A DNA stretch of 53,379 nucleotides, from contig CALHLB010000021.1 in NCBI GenBank assembly GCA_938034375.1, positions 1 through 53,379 on the forward strand, in the 5' to 3' direction. Below, one piece after another: positions 15,962 to 25,077 of this stretch; positions within the stretch are counted from its first letter, which is position 1, and each line of letters starts with the position of its first letter. The DNA comes from an uncultured Alphaproteobacteria bacterium. GTDB lineage: Bacteria; Pseudomonadota; Alphaproteobacteria; Rhizobiales; JACESI01. The translations under genes and the position numbers were made by a program. Under the pieces are notes generated by a model. The model saw only the letters and a program-made list of their open reading frames with translations. It was not told where the DNA came from and ran no database searches.

Positions 15962-18403
15962 ATGGCTGATTTCCCATCACAAGCGCGAGTAGTTATCATC
16001 GGCGGCGGTGCCGTTGGTGTTTCAACCCTTTATCATTTAGCAAAAGCAGGCTGGACAGATTGTGTTCTTCTTGAAAAGAATGAATTGACAGCCGGTTCAA
16101 CATGGCATGCGGCCGGTAACTGCCCTAATTTCAGTACCTCTTGGGCTGTGATGAACATGCAACGCTATTCATTGGAACAATATCGTAGTCTGGCAGATGA
16201 AGTTGACTACCCAATGAATTATAACGTGACCGGTGCAATTCGTCTTGCCCACACAAAAGACCGGATGCGTGAATTTGAACATGTTGCCTCACAAGCCCGC
16301 GCACAAGGCCTGGAAATGGAAATGTGCACACCGGAAGAATTGCAAAAATTCAATCCGTTCATGGAAACACATGAATTAGCTGGTGGTCTTTGGGATCCGT
16401 TAGATGGTGACATCGACCCGGCACAATTGACACAAGCCTTTGCCAAGGGCGCGCGTGATATGGGCCAACAGATCATTCGATTCTGCCCGGTAACAGGCGT
16501 TGACCGCCAGAATGATGAATGGATCATCAAAACGGAAAAAGGCGATATTCACGCAGAATATGTTGTTAATGCTGCCGGTTATTATGCTCAGCGCGTTGGC
16601 GAGTGGTTTAAACCGTTTGGCGGGCGCACTGTCCCAATGGTGGTAATGAGCCACCAGTATTTCCTAACAGGTGAAATTCCTGAACTGGAGGCCTGGACAA
16701 AAGAACAAGGCCGCAAAATGCCGATGACACGTGATGTAGATACATCTTACTATCTGCGTCAAGATAAGCATGGCCTTAATCTCGGCCCATATGAGATGAA
16801 CTGTAAAGCCCATTGGGTAACACCTCAAGACCCAATGCCAGAGGATTTCTCATTCCAGCTCTATCCTGATGATCTTGATCGTTTGGAATATTACATTGAA
16901 GACGCTATGGCACGTGTACCGATTTTAGGCACACAAGGTGTGGAACGTGTTATTAATGGCCCAATTCCTTATGCACCGGATGGCCTTCCGCTTATTGGTC
17001 CTATGCCAGGTGTTAAAAATGCTTTTGAAGCTCATACCTTTACATTTGGTATTGTGCAATCAGGTGGTGCCGGTAAAACACTTTCAGAGTGGATTATGCA
17101 TGGCGAAACCGAATGGGATATGTGGGCTGTCGACCCTCGCCGTTTCACAGACTATACGGATTTTGATTATTGCCTCAAAAAAGGTCTTGAAGTTTATGGT
17201 AACGAATATGTCATGCACTTCCCGCACCATGAATGGCCGGCAGCACGTGACAAAAAATTGTCGCCGAACCATGATAAATTAAAAGAAATGGGCGCTCAAT
17301 TCGGTGTTTACAACGGTTGGGAACGCGCCAACTGGTTTGCAAAAGATGGCGATGATACATCGGAAGAAGCAACGCTGACATGGAATCGTGAAGGCCCATG
17401 GGAACAACGCGTTAAGGAAGAATGCGAAACCGTACGCGATGCCTGTGGCATGATCGATATGGTTGGCTTCTCCCGCTATCAGCTTTCTGGTGAAGGTGCG
17501 GCTGATTGGCTTCGTTCACAAATCACAGGTGGGTTGCCAAAAGTTGGCCGTATGAACCTTGGCTATATGTCTGATAGCCGCGGACGTGTTGTGACAGAAA
17601 TTTCAATCACCCGTCATGATACGGATGAATTCACGCTTATGACGGCGGCTGTTGCCCAATGGCATGATTTTGAATTCCTGAAAAAATCATTGCCTGATAC
17701 TCTAACACTGAAAGATTTGACCAATGATGTTACAATCTTCCTTGTAACGGGTCCAACTAGCCGTGATGTTTTATCGAAAGTAACCGATGCAGACTTGTCT
17801 TCTGGTTGGTTGACACATCAAGCGGCAAAAGTTGCTGGAAAAAAAGCACACCTAGCCCGCGTTTCTTTTGCAGGTGAACTCGGTTGGGAAGTCCACATTC
17901 CAATGGCTGATGCAAAAGTGGCTTATGAGGCTATTCTTGAAGCTGGTGCCAAGCCATTTGGTATGTTTGCACTCAACTCTCTTCGTATTGAAAAAGCTTA
18001 CCGCAGCTGGAAAGGTGATATGTCAACAGATTACACATTGTTTGAATCTGATCTTGGTCGTTTTGTTAAAATGGACAAGCCAGACTTCCCAGGAAAAGCT
18101 GCTCTTGAAGCTGAAAAAGCAGCTGGCGCGAAAAAAGCTTTTGCAGTCTTGTTTGTTGAAGGAAGTGATTTTGACGCTCCTGCCATGTCTCCTCTCTTCA
18201 AAGGCGACAAAGCTGTCGGTGAAGTAACATCAGGCGGTTTTGGTTACCGTCTTAACAAATCAATTGCGCTTGCGATCGTCTCCCCTGACGTTGCAAAGCC
18301 TGGCGAAGAACTTGAAGTCGAACTTTACGGCGAACGTTATAAAGCAGTTGTTCAAGAAAACGCTTCTTTATGGGATGCAGATAATGAAAGGTTACGGGCA
18401 TAA
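15962..18403 (+). CDS. FAD/folate N-demethylating dehydrogenase, DMGDH/sarcosine dehydrogenase family (copy 1)
   Basis: The 813 residues show the four-part layout of dimethylglycine and sarcosine dehydrogenases. There is an N-terminal Rossmann FAD site (VVIIGGGAVGVST), then GSTWHAAGN with the histidine that carries covalent FAD in this family. The DAO fold extends to about 370, a linker region to 430, and the rest is GcvT-type folate-binding domains. The family oxidises N-methyl groups and passes the carbon to tetrahydrofolate. Its GcvT core is the more divergent of the pair (YTLFESDLGRFVKMDK where EAGLGF is usual). A TAAGGAGAG ribosome site is present. The stop overlaps the next start by one base. 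The substrate could be dimethylglycine, sarcosine or, given the tau/xsc setting, an N-methylated taurine. Confidence 0.85.
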   Translation: MADFPSQARVVIIGGGAVGVSTLYHLAKAGWTDCVLLEKNELTAGSTWHAAGNCPNFSTSWAVMNMQRYSLEQYRSLADEVDYPMNYNVTGAIRLAHTKDRMREFEHVASQARAQGLEMEMCTPEELQKFNPFMETHELAGGLWDPLDGDIDPAQLTQAFAKGARDMGQQIIRFCPVTGVDRQNDEWIIKTEKGDIHAEYVVNAAGYYAQRVGEWFKPFGGRTVPMVVMSHQYFLTGEIPELEAWTKEQGRKMPMTRDVDTSYYLRQDKHGLNLGPYEMNCKAHWVTPQDPMPEDFSFQLYPDDLDRLEYYIEDAMARVPILGTQGVERVINGPIPYAPDGLPLIGPMPGVKNAFEAHTFTFGIVQSGGAGKTLSEWIMHGETEWDMWAVDPRRFTDYTDFDYCLKKGLEVYGNEYVMHFPHHEWPAARDKKLSPNHDKLKEMGAQFGVYNGWERANWFAKDGDDTSEEATLTWNREGPWEQRVKEECETVRDACGMIDMVGFSRYQLSGEGAADWLRSQITGGLPKVGRMNLGYMSDSRGRVVTEISITRHDTDEFTLMTAAVAQWHDFEFLKKSLPDTLTLKDLTNDVTIFLVTGPTSRDVLSKVTDADLSSGWLTHQAAKVAGKKAHLARVSFAGELGWEVHIPMADAKVAYEAILEAGAKPFGMFALNSLRIEKAYRSWKGDMSTDYTLFESDLGRFVKMDKPDFPGKAALEAEKAAGAKKAFAVLFVEGSDFDAPAMSPLFKGDKAVGEVTSGGFGYRLNKSIALAIVSPDVAKPGEELEVELYGERYKAVVQENASLWDADNERLRA

Positions 18404-20853
18404 TGGCTAAAACTCCTCCATCAAAAGCGCGTGCCGTCATTATTGGCGGTGGTATTGCGGGCTGCTCTGTCGCCTATCATCTGGCGAAACAAGGCTGGAA
18501 AGACATTGTTCTTTTAGAACGTAAACAACTAACCTGCGGCACCACATGGCATGCCGCAGGCCTTATCGCCCAATTGCGAGCTTCCAAAAACATGACAAAA
18601 CTGGCTAAATACAGCCAAGAACTTTATGGCGAACTGGAAGCAGAAACAGAAGTAGCAACCGGTTTTCGCCGTTGCGGTTCCATCACTGTTGCCTTGACTG
18701 AAGAGCGTAAGGAAGAAATTTATCGCCAAGCTTCCATGGCGCGGGCTTTTGGCGTTGAAGTGGAAGAAATTTCACCGCAAGAAGCCAAAAATCGTTATGA
18801 ACATCTGAATATTGATGGTGTTGTTGGTGCCGTTTATTTGCCAAAAGATGGCCAGGGCGACCCGTCGAATATTGCCCTTGCTCTTGCCAAAGGCGCTAAA
18901 ATGAAAGGCGCCCAAATTATTGAAGGCATCAAGGTTACAGATATTCATCAAAAAGATGGCCGTGTAACAGGTGTTGATTGGGAAAGCGATGAAGATCAAG
19001 GCTCTATTCAAGCTGATTATGTTGTTAACTGTGGTGGCATGTGGGCGCATGATGTAGGTAAAATGGCAGGTGTTAGCGTTCCGCTTCATGCCTGTGAACA
19101 CTTCTATATCGTGACAGAAAATATGCCTAATCTGCCACAGATGCCCGTTCTTCGCGTGCCAGATGAATGCGCCTACTATAAAGAAGATGCCGGAAAAATG
19201 CTTCTTGGTGCCTTTGAACCTGTGGCCAAGCCATGGGCGATGAACGGTATTCCTGAAGATTTCTGTTTTGACCAATTACCGGAAGATTTTGACCATTTTG
19301 AACCTATTCTGGAACAAGCGGTTAACCGTTTTCCTGCTTTGGCAGAAACAGGCATCCACACTTTCTTCAACGGTCCTGAAAGCTTCACGCCTGATGATGC
19401 CTATCACCTTGGTGAAGCTCCAAACCTGAAGAATTTCTTTGTTTGCGCCGGCTTTAACTCAATCGGTATCCAGTCATCTGGTGGAGCCGGCATGGCGCTT
19501 GCCTACTGGATGGAACATGGCCATGCACCGTTTGATTTGTCAGACGTTGACATTCGTCGCATGCAGCCATTCCAAGGCAATAAGCATTACCTCTTTGAAC
19601 GTTCAAAAGAAACTTTAGGACTTTTGTTTGCCGATCACTTCCCTTACCGCCAAATGGCAACAGCCCGTGGTGTGCGTCGTTCGCCCTTGCATGAACACCT
19701 TAAAGCCAAAGGCGCTGTGTTTGGTGAATTTTCTGGTTGGGAACGCGCAAACTGGTATGCTAAAGAAGGCCAAAAACCTGAATATGAATATTCATGGAAA
19801 CGCCAAAACTGGTTTGAAAACTCCCGCGAGGAGCACATTGCCATTCGTGAGAATGTCGGCATTTATGACATGACATCTTACGGTAAAATACGTATTGAGG
19901 GACCTGATGCTGAAAAATTCCTGAATTATGTGTGCGGTAATGATCTTGCTGTTACAAATGGCAAAATCGTCTATACACAATTCTTGAACGACCGAGCCGG
20001 CGTTGAAGCTGATGTTACTATTACAAGACTGTCTGAGACATCTTATATCATTGTTACACCGGCTGCGACTGTTCAACGTGAATTGCACTGGCTTAACAAA
20101 CATAAAGGCAACTTTAACGCTATTATTCTGGATGCGACATCGTCTGAATCCATTCTGGCGGTTATGGGGCCAAATTCCCGTAAGCTTCTGGAAAAAGTTT
20201 CTCCACACGACTGGTCCAATGAGAATCATCCATTCGGTCAAGCCCACCATATTGAACTGGGTATGGGTCTTGCCCGCGCGCACCGTGTAACTTATGTAGG
20301 TGAACTTGGATGGGAAATTTATACCTCTTCCGATATGGCAGCCCATACATTGGAAACCTTGCTGGAAGCCGGTGAAGATATGGACTTGAAACTATGCGGT
20401 ATGCATATGATGGATTCTTGTCGTATTGAAAAAGGCTATCGTCACTTTGGTCACGATATCACAGATGAAGACCATGTAGTGGAAGCCGGTCTTGGCTTTG
20501 CGGTAAAAACCAAAAAAGAAAACGACTTTATTGGCCGTGATGCCGTGTTAAAACGCCGTGAAGAAGGGCTAAAAAACCGTCTTGTCCAATTTATTCTGGA
20601 AGATAGCGAACCCCTTCTTTATCACCATGAACCTGTTTTGCGGGATGGTGAGTTTATTTCTTACCTCACATCTGGTAATTATGGCCACCATCTTGGCGGG
20701 GCAATTGGCCTTGGTTACGTTCCATGTGAAGGTGAAAGCGCTGATGAGGTTCTCGCTTCCACTTATGAAATTGAAGTGGCAGGCACGCGCGTTAAAGCCA
20801 AACCATCTCTTAAACCGCTTTATGACCCGAAATCAGAACGGGTTAAAGCTTAA
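18403..20853 (+). CDS. FAD/folate N-demethylating dehydrogenase, DMGDH/sarcosine dehydrogenase family (copy 2)
   Basis: The 816-residue paralogue of the preceding protein has the same order of domains. The FAD site is AVIIGGGIAGCSV, the covalent-FAD histidine is in CGTTWHAAGL, and GcvT domains fill about 430–816. The conserved GcvT block IEKGYRHFGHDIT ... VEAGLGFAVK is intact, so this copy is the more canonical dimethylglycine/sarcosine dehydrogenase. The start overlaps the preceding stop (TAATG), so the two proteins are translationally coupled and may act in sequence or as a complex. A strong terminator follows. The exact methylamine substrate cannot be read from sequence. Confidence 0.87.
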   Translation: MAKTPPSKARAVIIGGGIAGCSVAYHLAKQGWKDIVLLERKQLTCGTTWHAAGLIAQLRASKNMTKLAKYSQELYGELEAETEVATGFRRCGSITVALTEERKEEIYRQASMARAFGVEVEEISPQEAKNRYEHLNIDGVVGAVYLPKDGQGDPSNIALALAKGAKMKGAQIIEGIKVTDIHQKDGRVTGVDWESDEDQGSIQADYVVNCGGMWAHDVGKMAGVSVPLHACEHFYIVTENMPNLPQMPVLRVPDECAYYKEDAGKMLLGAFEPVAKPWAMNGIPEDFCFDQLPEDFDHFEPILEQAVNRFPALAETGIHTFFNGPESFTPDDAYHLGEAPNLKNFFVCAGFNSIGIQSSGGAGMALAYWMEHGHAPFDLSDVDIRRMQPFQGNKHYLFERSKETLGLLFADHFPYRQMATARGVRRSPLHEHLKAKGAVFGEFSGWERANWYAKEGQKPEYEYSWKRQNWFENSREEHIAIRENVGIYDMTSYGKIRIEGPDAEKFLNYVCGNDLAVTNGKIVYTQFLNDRAGVEADVTITRLSETSYIIVTPAATVQRELHWLNKHKGNFNAIILDATSSESILAVMGPNSRKLLEKVSPHDWSNENHPFGQAHHIELGMGLARAHRVTYVGELGWEIYTSSDMAAHTLETLLEAGEDMDLKLCGMHMMDSCRIEKGYRHFGHDITDEDHVVEAGLGFAVKTKKENDFIGRDAVLKRREEGLKNRLVQFILEDSEPLLYHHEPVLRDGEFISYLTSGNYGHHLGGAIGLGYVPCEGESADEVLASTYEIEVAGTRVKAKPSLKPLYDPKSERVKA

Positions 20854-20860
20854 TAAATTA

Positions 20861-20884
20861 TAAGCCGCCTTTTAAGGCGGCTTA
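20861..20884. terminator. Bidirectional terminator between the dehydrogenase operon and tetR
   Basis: TAAGCCGCCTT and AAGGCGGCTTA form a perfect 11-bp stem with a two-base loop, followed by TTTATTTC. It lies between convergent genes. Confidence 0.88.
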
Positions 20885-20885
20885 T

Positions 20886-21464
20886 TTATTTCTTAAGCAG
20901 TTTTTCAAGGGCTTGAATACTTTCCTTCAAACTTTCAACAGGAGCATGGGAACGGGCTAACACGCGCAGTCCAACATAATGGATTGTTATTAATTCTGCA
21001 TGTTGCTGTATCTCCTGCCTGTTCATTTTTTGAAAAGCGCAACTATTTTCAAGCGCTTTTTCAAAAGCATTTCGCATTCTAATTAAAATTAATTGTACGG
21101 CTTCTTTTATCTCACCATCATAAGAGGCTGCAGAAGCGGAACAAACAAGACACCCTCTTCTATCACCTGAAGCGACACAATCGATAATTTGGTTAAAAAG
21201 GCTTAGAATCTTATCTAAGCCTTCTTCCTGATCGGCTGCTTCAAGAAAGGTGATAGCTGCTGCCACCTCTTCCTCATCATATTTTTGCAATGACATAAGA
21301 TAGAGTTTTTTCTTGTCTTCAAAGGCTTTATATAAACTGCCACGACTAATGGACATGCCTGCTAAAAGGTCCGGCAAAGAGGTACCCTCATACCCTTTTT
21401 CCCAGAAAACATACATGGCATCCTGAATTGCCTTATCCATTTCAAATTCACGTGGTCTGGCCAT
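20886..21464 (-). CDS. TetR-family transcriptional regulator
   Basis: The protein has 192 residues from MARPREFEMDKA, with an N-terminal TetR helix-turn-helix (GTSLPDLLAGMSISRGSLYKAFEDKKKLY, about residues 30–60) and a helical ligand domain. It resembles the AcrR/YxaF-like group with a C-terminal TetR_C domain. The ATG at 21464 is preferred over an upstream TTG at 21476. Its promoter region contains a palindrome with perfect 12-bp arms (21488–21529), which may be an operator but is also part of a repeat found elsewhere. The target is unknown. Confidence 0.87.
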   Translation of the reverse strand: MARPREFEMDKAIQDAMYVFWEKGYEGTSLPDLLAGMSISRGSLYKAFEDKKKLYLMSLQKYDEEEVAAAITFLEAADQEEGLDKILSLFNQIIDCVASGDRRGCLVCSASAASYDGEIKEAVQLILIRMRNAFEKALENSCAFQKMNRQEIQQHAELITIHYVGLRVLARSHAPVESLKESIQALEKLLKK

Positions 21465-21487
21465 TTTCAGTCTCAATCTTTGTTTCT

Positions 21488-21581
21488 TATAGCTAAAACA
21501 CTATAAAATGATAAAAAGTTTTAGCTATATGCTTTTGTTAACGCTCTGCTTTTCTTTTAGAATGATCATCATTTTAAAAGG
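21488..21581. repeat. Two-palindrome intergenic repeat, copy A
   Basis: Palindrome 1 has perfect 12-bp arms TATAGCTAAAAC (21488–21499) and GTTTTAGCTATA (21518–21529). After 24 bases, palindrome 2 has arms CTTTTAGAATGAT (21554–21566) and ATCATTTTAAAAG (21568–21580) with one mismatch and a one-base loop. The same order and spacing occur at 51990–52083, and palindrome 2 recurs in weaker form at 45036–45062. Confidence 0.65.
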
Positions 21582-21725
21582 CTTATACTGTAGTTTAAAT
21601 ACAATAATAAACCAATTAGTTCACAATTCACAAATATTTGTTTTGCACCAATTAGTTCCTTATTTTAGGTTCATCATATCAACGTAAATGCGTTTTATCT
21701 GATCTTGAACCGATAGGAATTTGTT

Positions 21726-22121
21726 ATAAACTTTATTAAAACTACAATCGGCCTTATTGCCGTTCTTTTCATCGTCTTATTTCCGCTTTCAGCTTCTGCT
21801 GGGGGCGCAAAGTTGCATGGAGAATTTACTGGTGCCAGCGAGCACATCACCACAGGTAGCGTTAGCATCGTAAAAACAAAAGCTGGTGGCTATGTTGTTA
21901 TTCTGGATAAAGATTTCAGCCTTGATGGCGCCCCAGATCCACGCGTTGGTTTTGGTAAAGACGGTAAATTCATTGAAGCTTCAGACCTTGGCGCTTTACA
22001 AAATAAAGATGGTTTACAAGCCTATGCTGTACCAGCCAATGTGAACATTAAAGACTTCAACGAAGTTTACATCTGGTGCCGCAAATTTAACGTTCCCCTA
22101 GGTATTGCTCAATTAAAATAG
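21726..22121 (+). CDS. Secreted DM13-domain protein with non-canonical (ATA) apparent start
   Basis: The C-terminal 103 residues match the DM13 domain (LHGEFTGASEHITTGSVSI ... NEVYIWCRKFNVPLGIAQLK), a small extracytoplasmic fold with a conserved Cys proposed to act in redox or electron transfer. The first standard start in frame is a TTG at 21813, which would remove any signal peptide. Yet the frame before it reads NFIKTTIGLIAVLFIVLFPL then SASAGG, a clear signal peptide. An ATA codon at 21726 has an AGGA site seven bases upstream, so it is the likely start, either used as such or a mutated ATG. An in-frame stop at 21714–21716 limits the frame. A terminator follows. Confidence 0.65.
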   Translation: MNFIKTTIGLIAVLFIVLFPLSASAGGAKLHGEFTGASEHITTGSVSIVKTKAGGYVVILDKDFSLDGAPDPRVGFGKDGKFIEASDLGALQNKDGLQAYAVPANVNIKDFNEVYIWCRKFNVPLGIAQLK

Positions 22122-22139
22122 ACAATATCTAACTTGAAA

Positions 22140-22170
22140 CCCCGCTAAATTTTTCAGCGGGGTTTTTTCT
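22140..22170 (+). terminator. Terminator after the DM13 gene
   Basis: CCCCGCT (22140–22146) pairs with AGCGGGG (22156–22162), followed by TTTTTTCTTTTT. It lies between convergent DM13 and pta genes. Confidence 0.88.
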
Positions 22171-22186
22171 TTTTAATCATCAAATT

Positions 22187-23182
22187 TCAATCTTGTGCCT
22201 GAACAGCTGTAATTGCAATCAGATCATAAACATCTTGCGCAGAACAGCCGCGCGACAGATCGTTAGCCGGTTTGGCAAGACCTTGTAAGACAGGGCCAAC
22301 AGCCATGGCGCCACCAATACGCTGGGCGATTTTATAACCAATATTACCTGCTTCCAGACTTGGGAAAATAAATACATTGGCATCCCCCTGAATAGGACTA
22401 TCTTTCGCCTTTTTAGCAGCAACCTCTGGCACGAATGCACCATCAAATTGGATATCACCAAAAATAGTGAGATCAGGTCGTTTTTCCTTCACCTTGGCAA
22501 CGGCTTCAGCCACTTTGTCAACACGTTCATGGCGCGCAGATCCAGCCGTTGAAAAACTCAACATCGCAATGCGTGGTTCTTCACCAATAAAACGTTTACA
22601 GCTTTCAGCTGATGCAATGGCAATATCGGCAAGTTCATCTGATGAGGGGTCGATAATCAAAGCACAATCACCAAACATGAAGGTTCCTTGTTTTTTGAAA
22701 TGATCCCCCTCACACACCATCATAAAAGCGCTTGAAACAATACTGGCATCTTTTGCTTTACCAATAATTTGGAAAGCGGCCCGCACTGTATCAGCCGTTG
22801 TTGCAACGGCACCGGCAACAGTTCCATCCGCATCACCTAAGCGCACCATCATAGCGGCATAGTTTAGCGGGTTACGCATGGCCTTTTCAGCATCTTCTAT
22901 ACTAATACCCTTATGCTTTCTAAGTTCATGAAAAGCTTCAGCATAAGTTTTTACATCCGCAGATGCTGGATCGATGACCCCGAAATCGGCAGAAGAACCG
23001 CCCGCCGTTTTCAATTTCTCATTGATGCTGTTTTCTTTTCCTAAAAAAGTAATTTGAGCAACACCATCTTTTTGAGCGTTAAGACCACCTTCAATAATGC
23101 GGTCATCTTCACCCTCTGCCAAAACGACATGACGGCGGCTCTTTTGAGCCGCCGTCTTGATTTTTTCTTGAACTGTGCTCAC
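22187..23182 (-). CDS. pta: Phosphate acetyltransferase, short form (Pta)
   Basis: The enzyme converts acetyl phosphate plus CoA to acetyl-CoA. It has 331 residues, the single-domain PTA_PTB form without the N-terminal regulatory part of the E. coli enzyme. Family segments include GDADGTVAGAVATTADTVRAA and MLSFSTAGSARHERVDKV. It lies 12 bases downstream of xsc, and this pairing is the standard arrangement in taurine and sulfoacetaldehyde degraders. It would recover the acetyl unit released by Xsc. Confidence 0.94.
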   Translation of the reverse strand: MSTVQEKIKTAAQKSRRHVVLAEGEDDRIIEGGLNAQKDGVAQITFLGKENSINEKLKTAGGSSADFGVIDPASADVKTYAEAFHELRKHKGISIEDAEKAMRNPLNYAAMMVRLGDADGTVAGAVATTADTVRAAFQIIGKAKDASIVSSAFMMVCEGDHFKKQGTFMFGDCALIIDPSSDELADIAIASAESCKRFIGEEPRIAMLSFSTAGSARHERVDKVAEAVAKVKEKRPDLTIFGDIQFDGAFVPEVAAKKAKDSPIQGDANVFIFPSLEAGNIGYKIAQRIGGAMAVGPVLQGLAKPANDLSRGCSAQDVYDLIAITAVQAQD

Positions 23183-23194
23183 GAAAACCAGTCC

Positions 23195-24973
23195 TTATGC
23201 ACCTGGCTGTGGGCGCATGTCAGCAGGATCAATGCCAGCAACAGAAACAGGTTTCTTCATCGCATCACGACGGAAAGGTTCACCCAATTCCTGGTTCAAT
23301 ACGCATTCGATAAAGACAGTTTCGCCCTTATTCATTTGTGCATCAACCGCCTCATCAAGAGCTGCTTTCAACTCATCCATAGATCTTGCTTGAATACCAC
23401 GAACACCACAAGCGTTAGCAACTTCAGCATAGTTCACACCAAGGTTAAGCTCTGTTCCAACAAAATTGTCTTCAAACCACAATGTTGTGTTGCGCTTTTC
23501 AGCACCCCATTGGTAGTTACGGAAGATAACCATTGTGATTGGTGGCCAGTCATTACGACCAACCGCTGTCATTTCATTCATAGAGATGCCGAATGCACCA
23601 TCACCGGCAAAACCAACAACTGGTACATCTGGCTTAGCAATTTTTGCACCACAAATGGCTGGAAGACCATAACCACAAGGACCAAAAAGACCTGGAGCCA
23701 AATATTTACGACCATCTTCAAATGTTGGGTAAGCATTACCGATAGCACAGTTATTACCAATATCAGTTGAGATGATTGCATCTTTTGGAAGCGCAGACTG
23801 AATTGCACGCCAAGCCATACGAGGACTCATACGCTCTGGTTCACGGTCGCGGGCGCGCTCGTTCCAGTTTGTACCTGGATCATCATCTTCATGATCAAGA
23901 GAAGAAAGCTCTTGTAACCAAGCAGATTTTGTTTGGTGAATAAGGGCTTCACGCTCTTTACGTCCTTCATCGCCAGCATTGGCAGAAAGTTTAGACAAAA
24001 TTTGCTCAGCAACGTATTTTGCATCGCCTTGAATACCAACAGTAACTTTTTTAGTAAGGCCGATGCGGTCTGAGTTAATATCAACCTGAATGATTTTGGC
24101 ATCTTTTGGCCAGTAATCAATGCCGTAACCTGGCAAAGTTGAAAACGGGTTCAAACGTGTACCCAAAGCTAAAACAACATCTGCTTTTGAAATCAATTCC
24201 ATGCCAGCTTTTGAACCGTTATAGCCAAGAGGACCAGCTGAAAGCGGGTGACTGCCTGGGAAAGCATCATTGTGCTGATAACCGCAGCAAACTGGCGCTG
24301 AAAGTTTTTCAGCCAATGCAGCAGAGGCAGGAATAGCCCCACCAATAACAACACCAGCACCATTAAGAATAACAGGGAATTTTGCGCTTGAAAGAAGATC
24401 AGCCGCTTCCTGAATAGCAGTTGGACCACCTGTTGGAAGCTCAAGGCGAACGATTGGAGGTAATTCAATATCGATTACCTGTGTCCAGTAGTCGCGCGGA
24501 ATGTTGATTTGTGCCGGCGCACAACCACGCCATGCTTTTTCGATTACCCGGTTAAGAACTTCAGCCATACGAGATGGGTCACGCACTTCTTCCTGGTAGC
24601 AAACCATGTCTTCGAACAACTTCATTTGTTCAATTTCCTGGAAACCACCCTGCCCGATTGTTTTATTAGCAGCTTGTGGTGTTACCAAAAGAAGGGGTGT
24701 ATGGTTCCAGTATGCTGTTTTAACAGGTGTTACCAAACTTGTAATACCAGGACCGTTTTGAGCAACCATCATGGACATTTTGCCTGAGGCGCGGGTAAAA
24801 CCATCGGCCATCATGCCTGCATTACATTCGTGGGCGCAGTCCCAAAATTTAATACCAGCCTTTGGAAAAAGGTCGGAAATCGGCATCATCGCAGAACCGA
24901 TAATACCAAAAGCATGCTCAATGCCATGCATCTGCAATACTTTTACAAAAGCTTCTTCAGTTGTCATCTTCAT
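23195..24973 (-). CDS. xsc: Sulfoacetaldehyde acetyltransferase (Xsc)
   Basis: This thiamine-diphosphate enzyme cleaves sulfoacetaldehyde with phosphate to acetyl phosphate and sulfite. It is the key desulfonating step for taurine and related C2 sulfonates. The start at 24973 gives MKMTTEEAFVKVLQMHGIEH, the typical Xsc opening, with a GAGGAG ribosome site. The TPP/Mg motif begins GDGAFGISMNEMTAVGRND, and NYQWGAEKRNTTLWFEDNF is a characteristic Xsc block. At 592 residues the length is normal. It forms an operon with pta. Repeats like those before tauA occur about 105 bases upstream. Confidence 0.95.
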   Translation of the reverse strand: MKMTTEEAFVKVLQMHGIEHAFGIIGSAMMPISDLFPKAGIKFWDCAHECNAGMMADGFTRASGKMSMMVAQNGPGITSLVTPVKTAYWNHTPLLLVTPQAANKTIGQGGFQEIEQMKLFEDMVCYQEEVRDPSRMAEVLNRVIEKAWRGCAPAQINIPRDYWTQVIDIELPPIVRLELPTGGPTAIQEAADLLSSAKFPVILNGAGVVIGGAIPASAALAEKLSAPVCCGYQHNDAFPGSHPLSAGPLGYNGSKAGMELISKADVVLALGTRLNPFSTLPGYGIDYWPKDAKIIQVDINSDRIGLTKKVTVGIQGDAKYVAEQILSKLSANAGDEGRKEREALIHQTKSAWLQELSSLDHEDDDPGTNWNERARDREPERMSPRMAWRAIQSALPKDAIISTDIGNNCAIGNAYPTFEDGRKYLAPGLFGPCGYGLPAICGAKIAKPDVPVVGFAGDGAFGISMNEMTAVGRNDWPPITMVIFRNYQWGAEKRNTTLWFEDNFVGTELNLGVNYAEVANACGVRGIQARSMDELKAALDEAVDAQMNKGETVFIECVLNQELGEPFRRDAMKKPVSVAGIDPADMRPQPGA

Positions 24974-25077
24974 GATGGCAAGTCTCCTCAAAACCGGAAA
25001 ATTAGACCCTTACAGACGGTGTAATGGTCAACACAATGTCACGAAAGACGTGAACGCCATATTGGCCTTTATCGATA

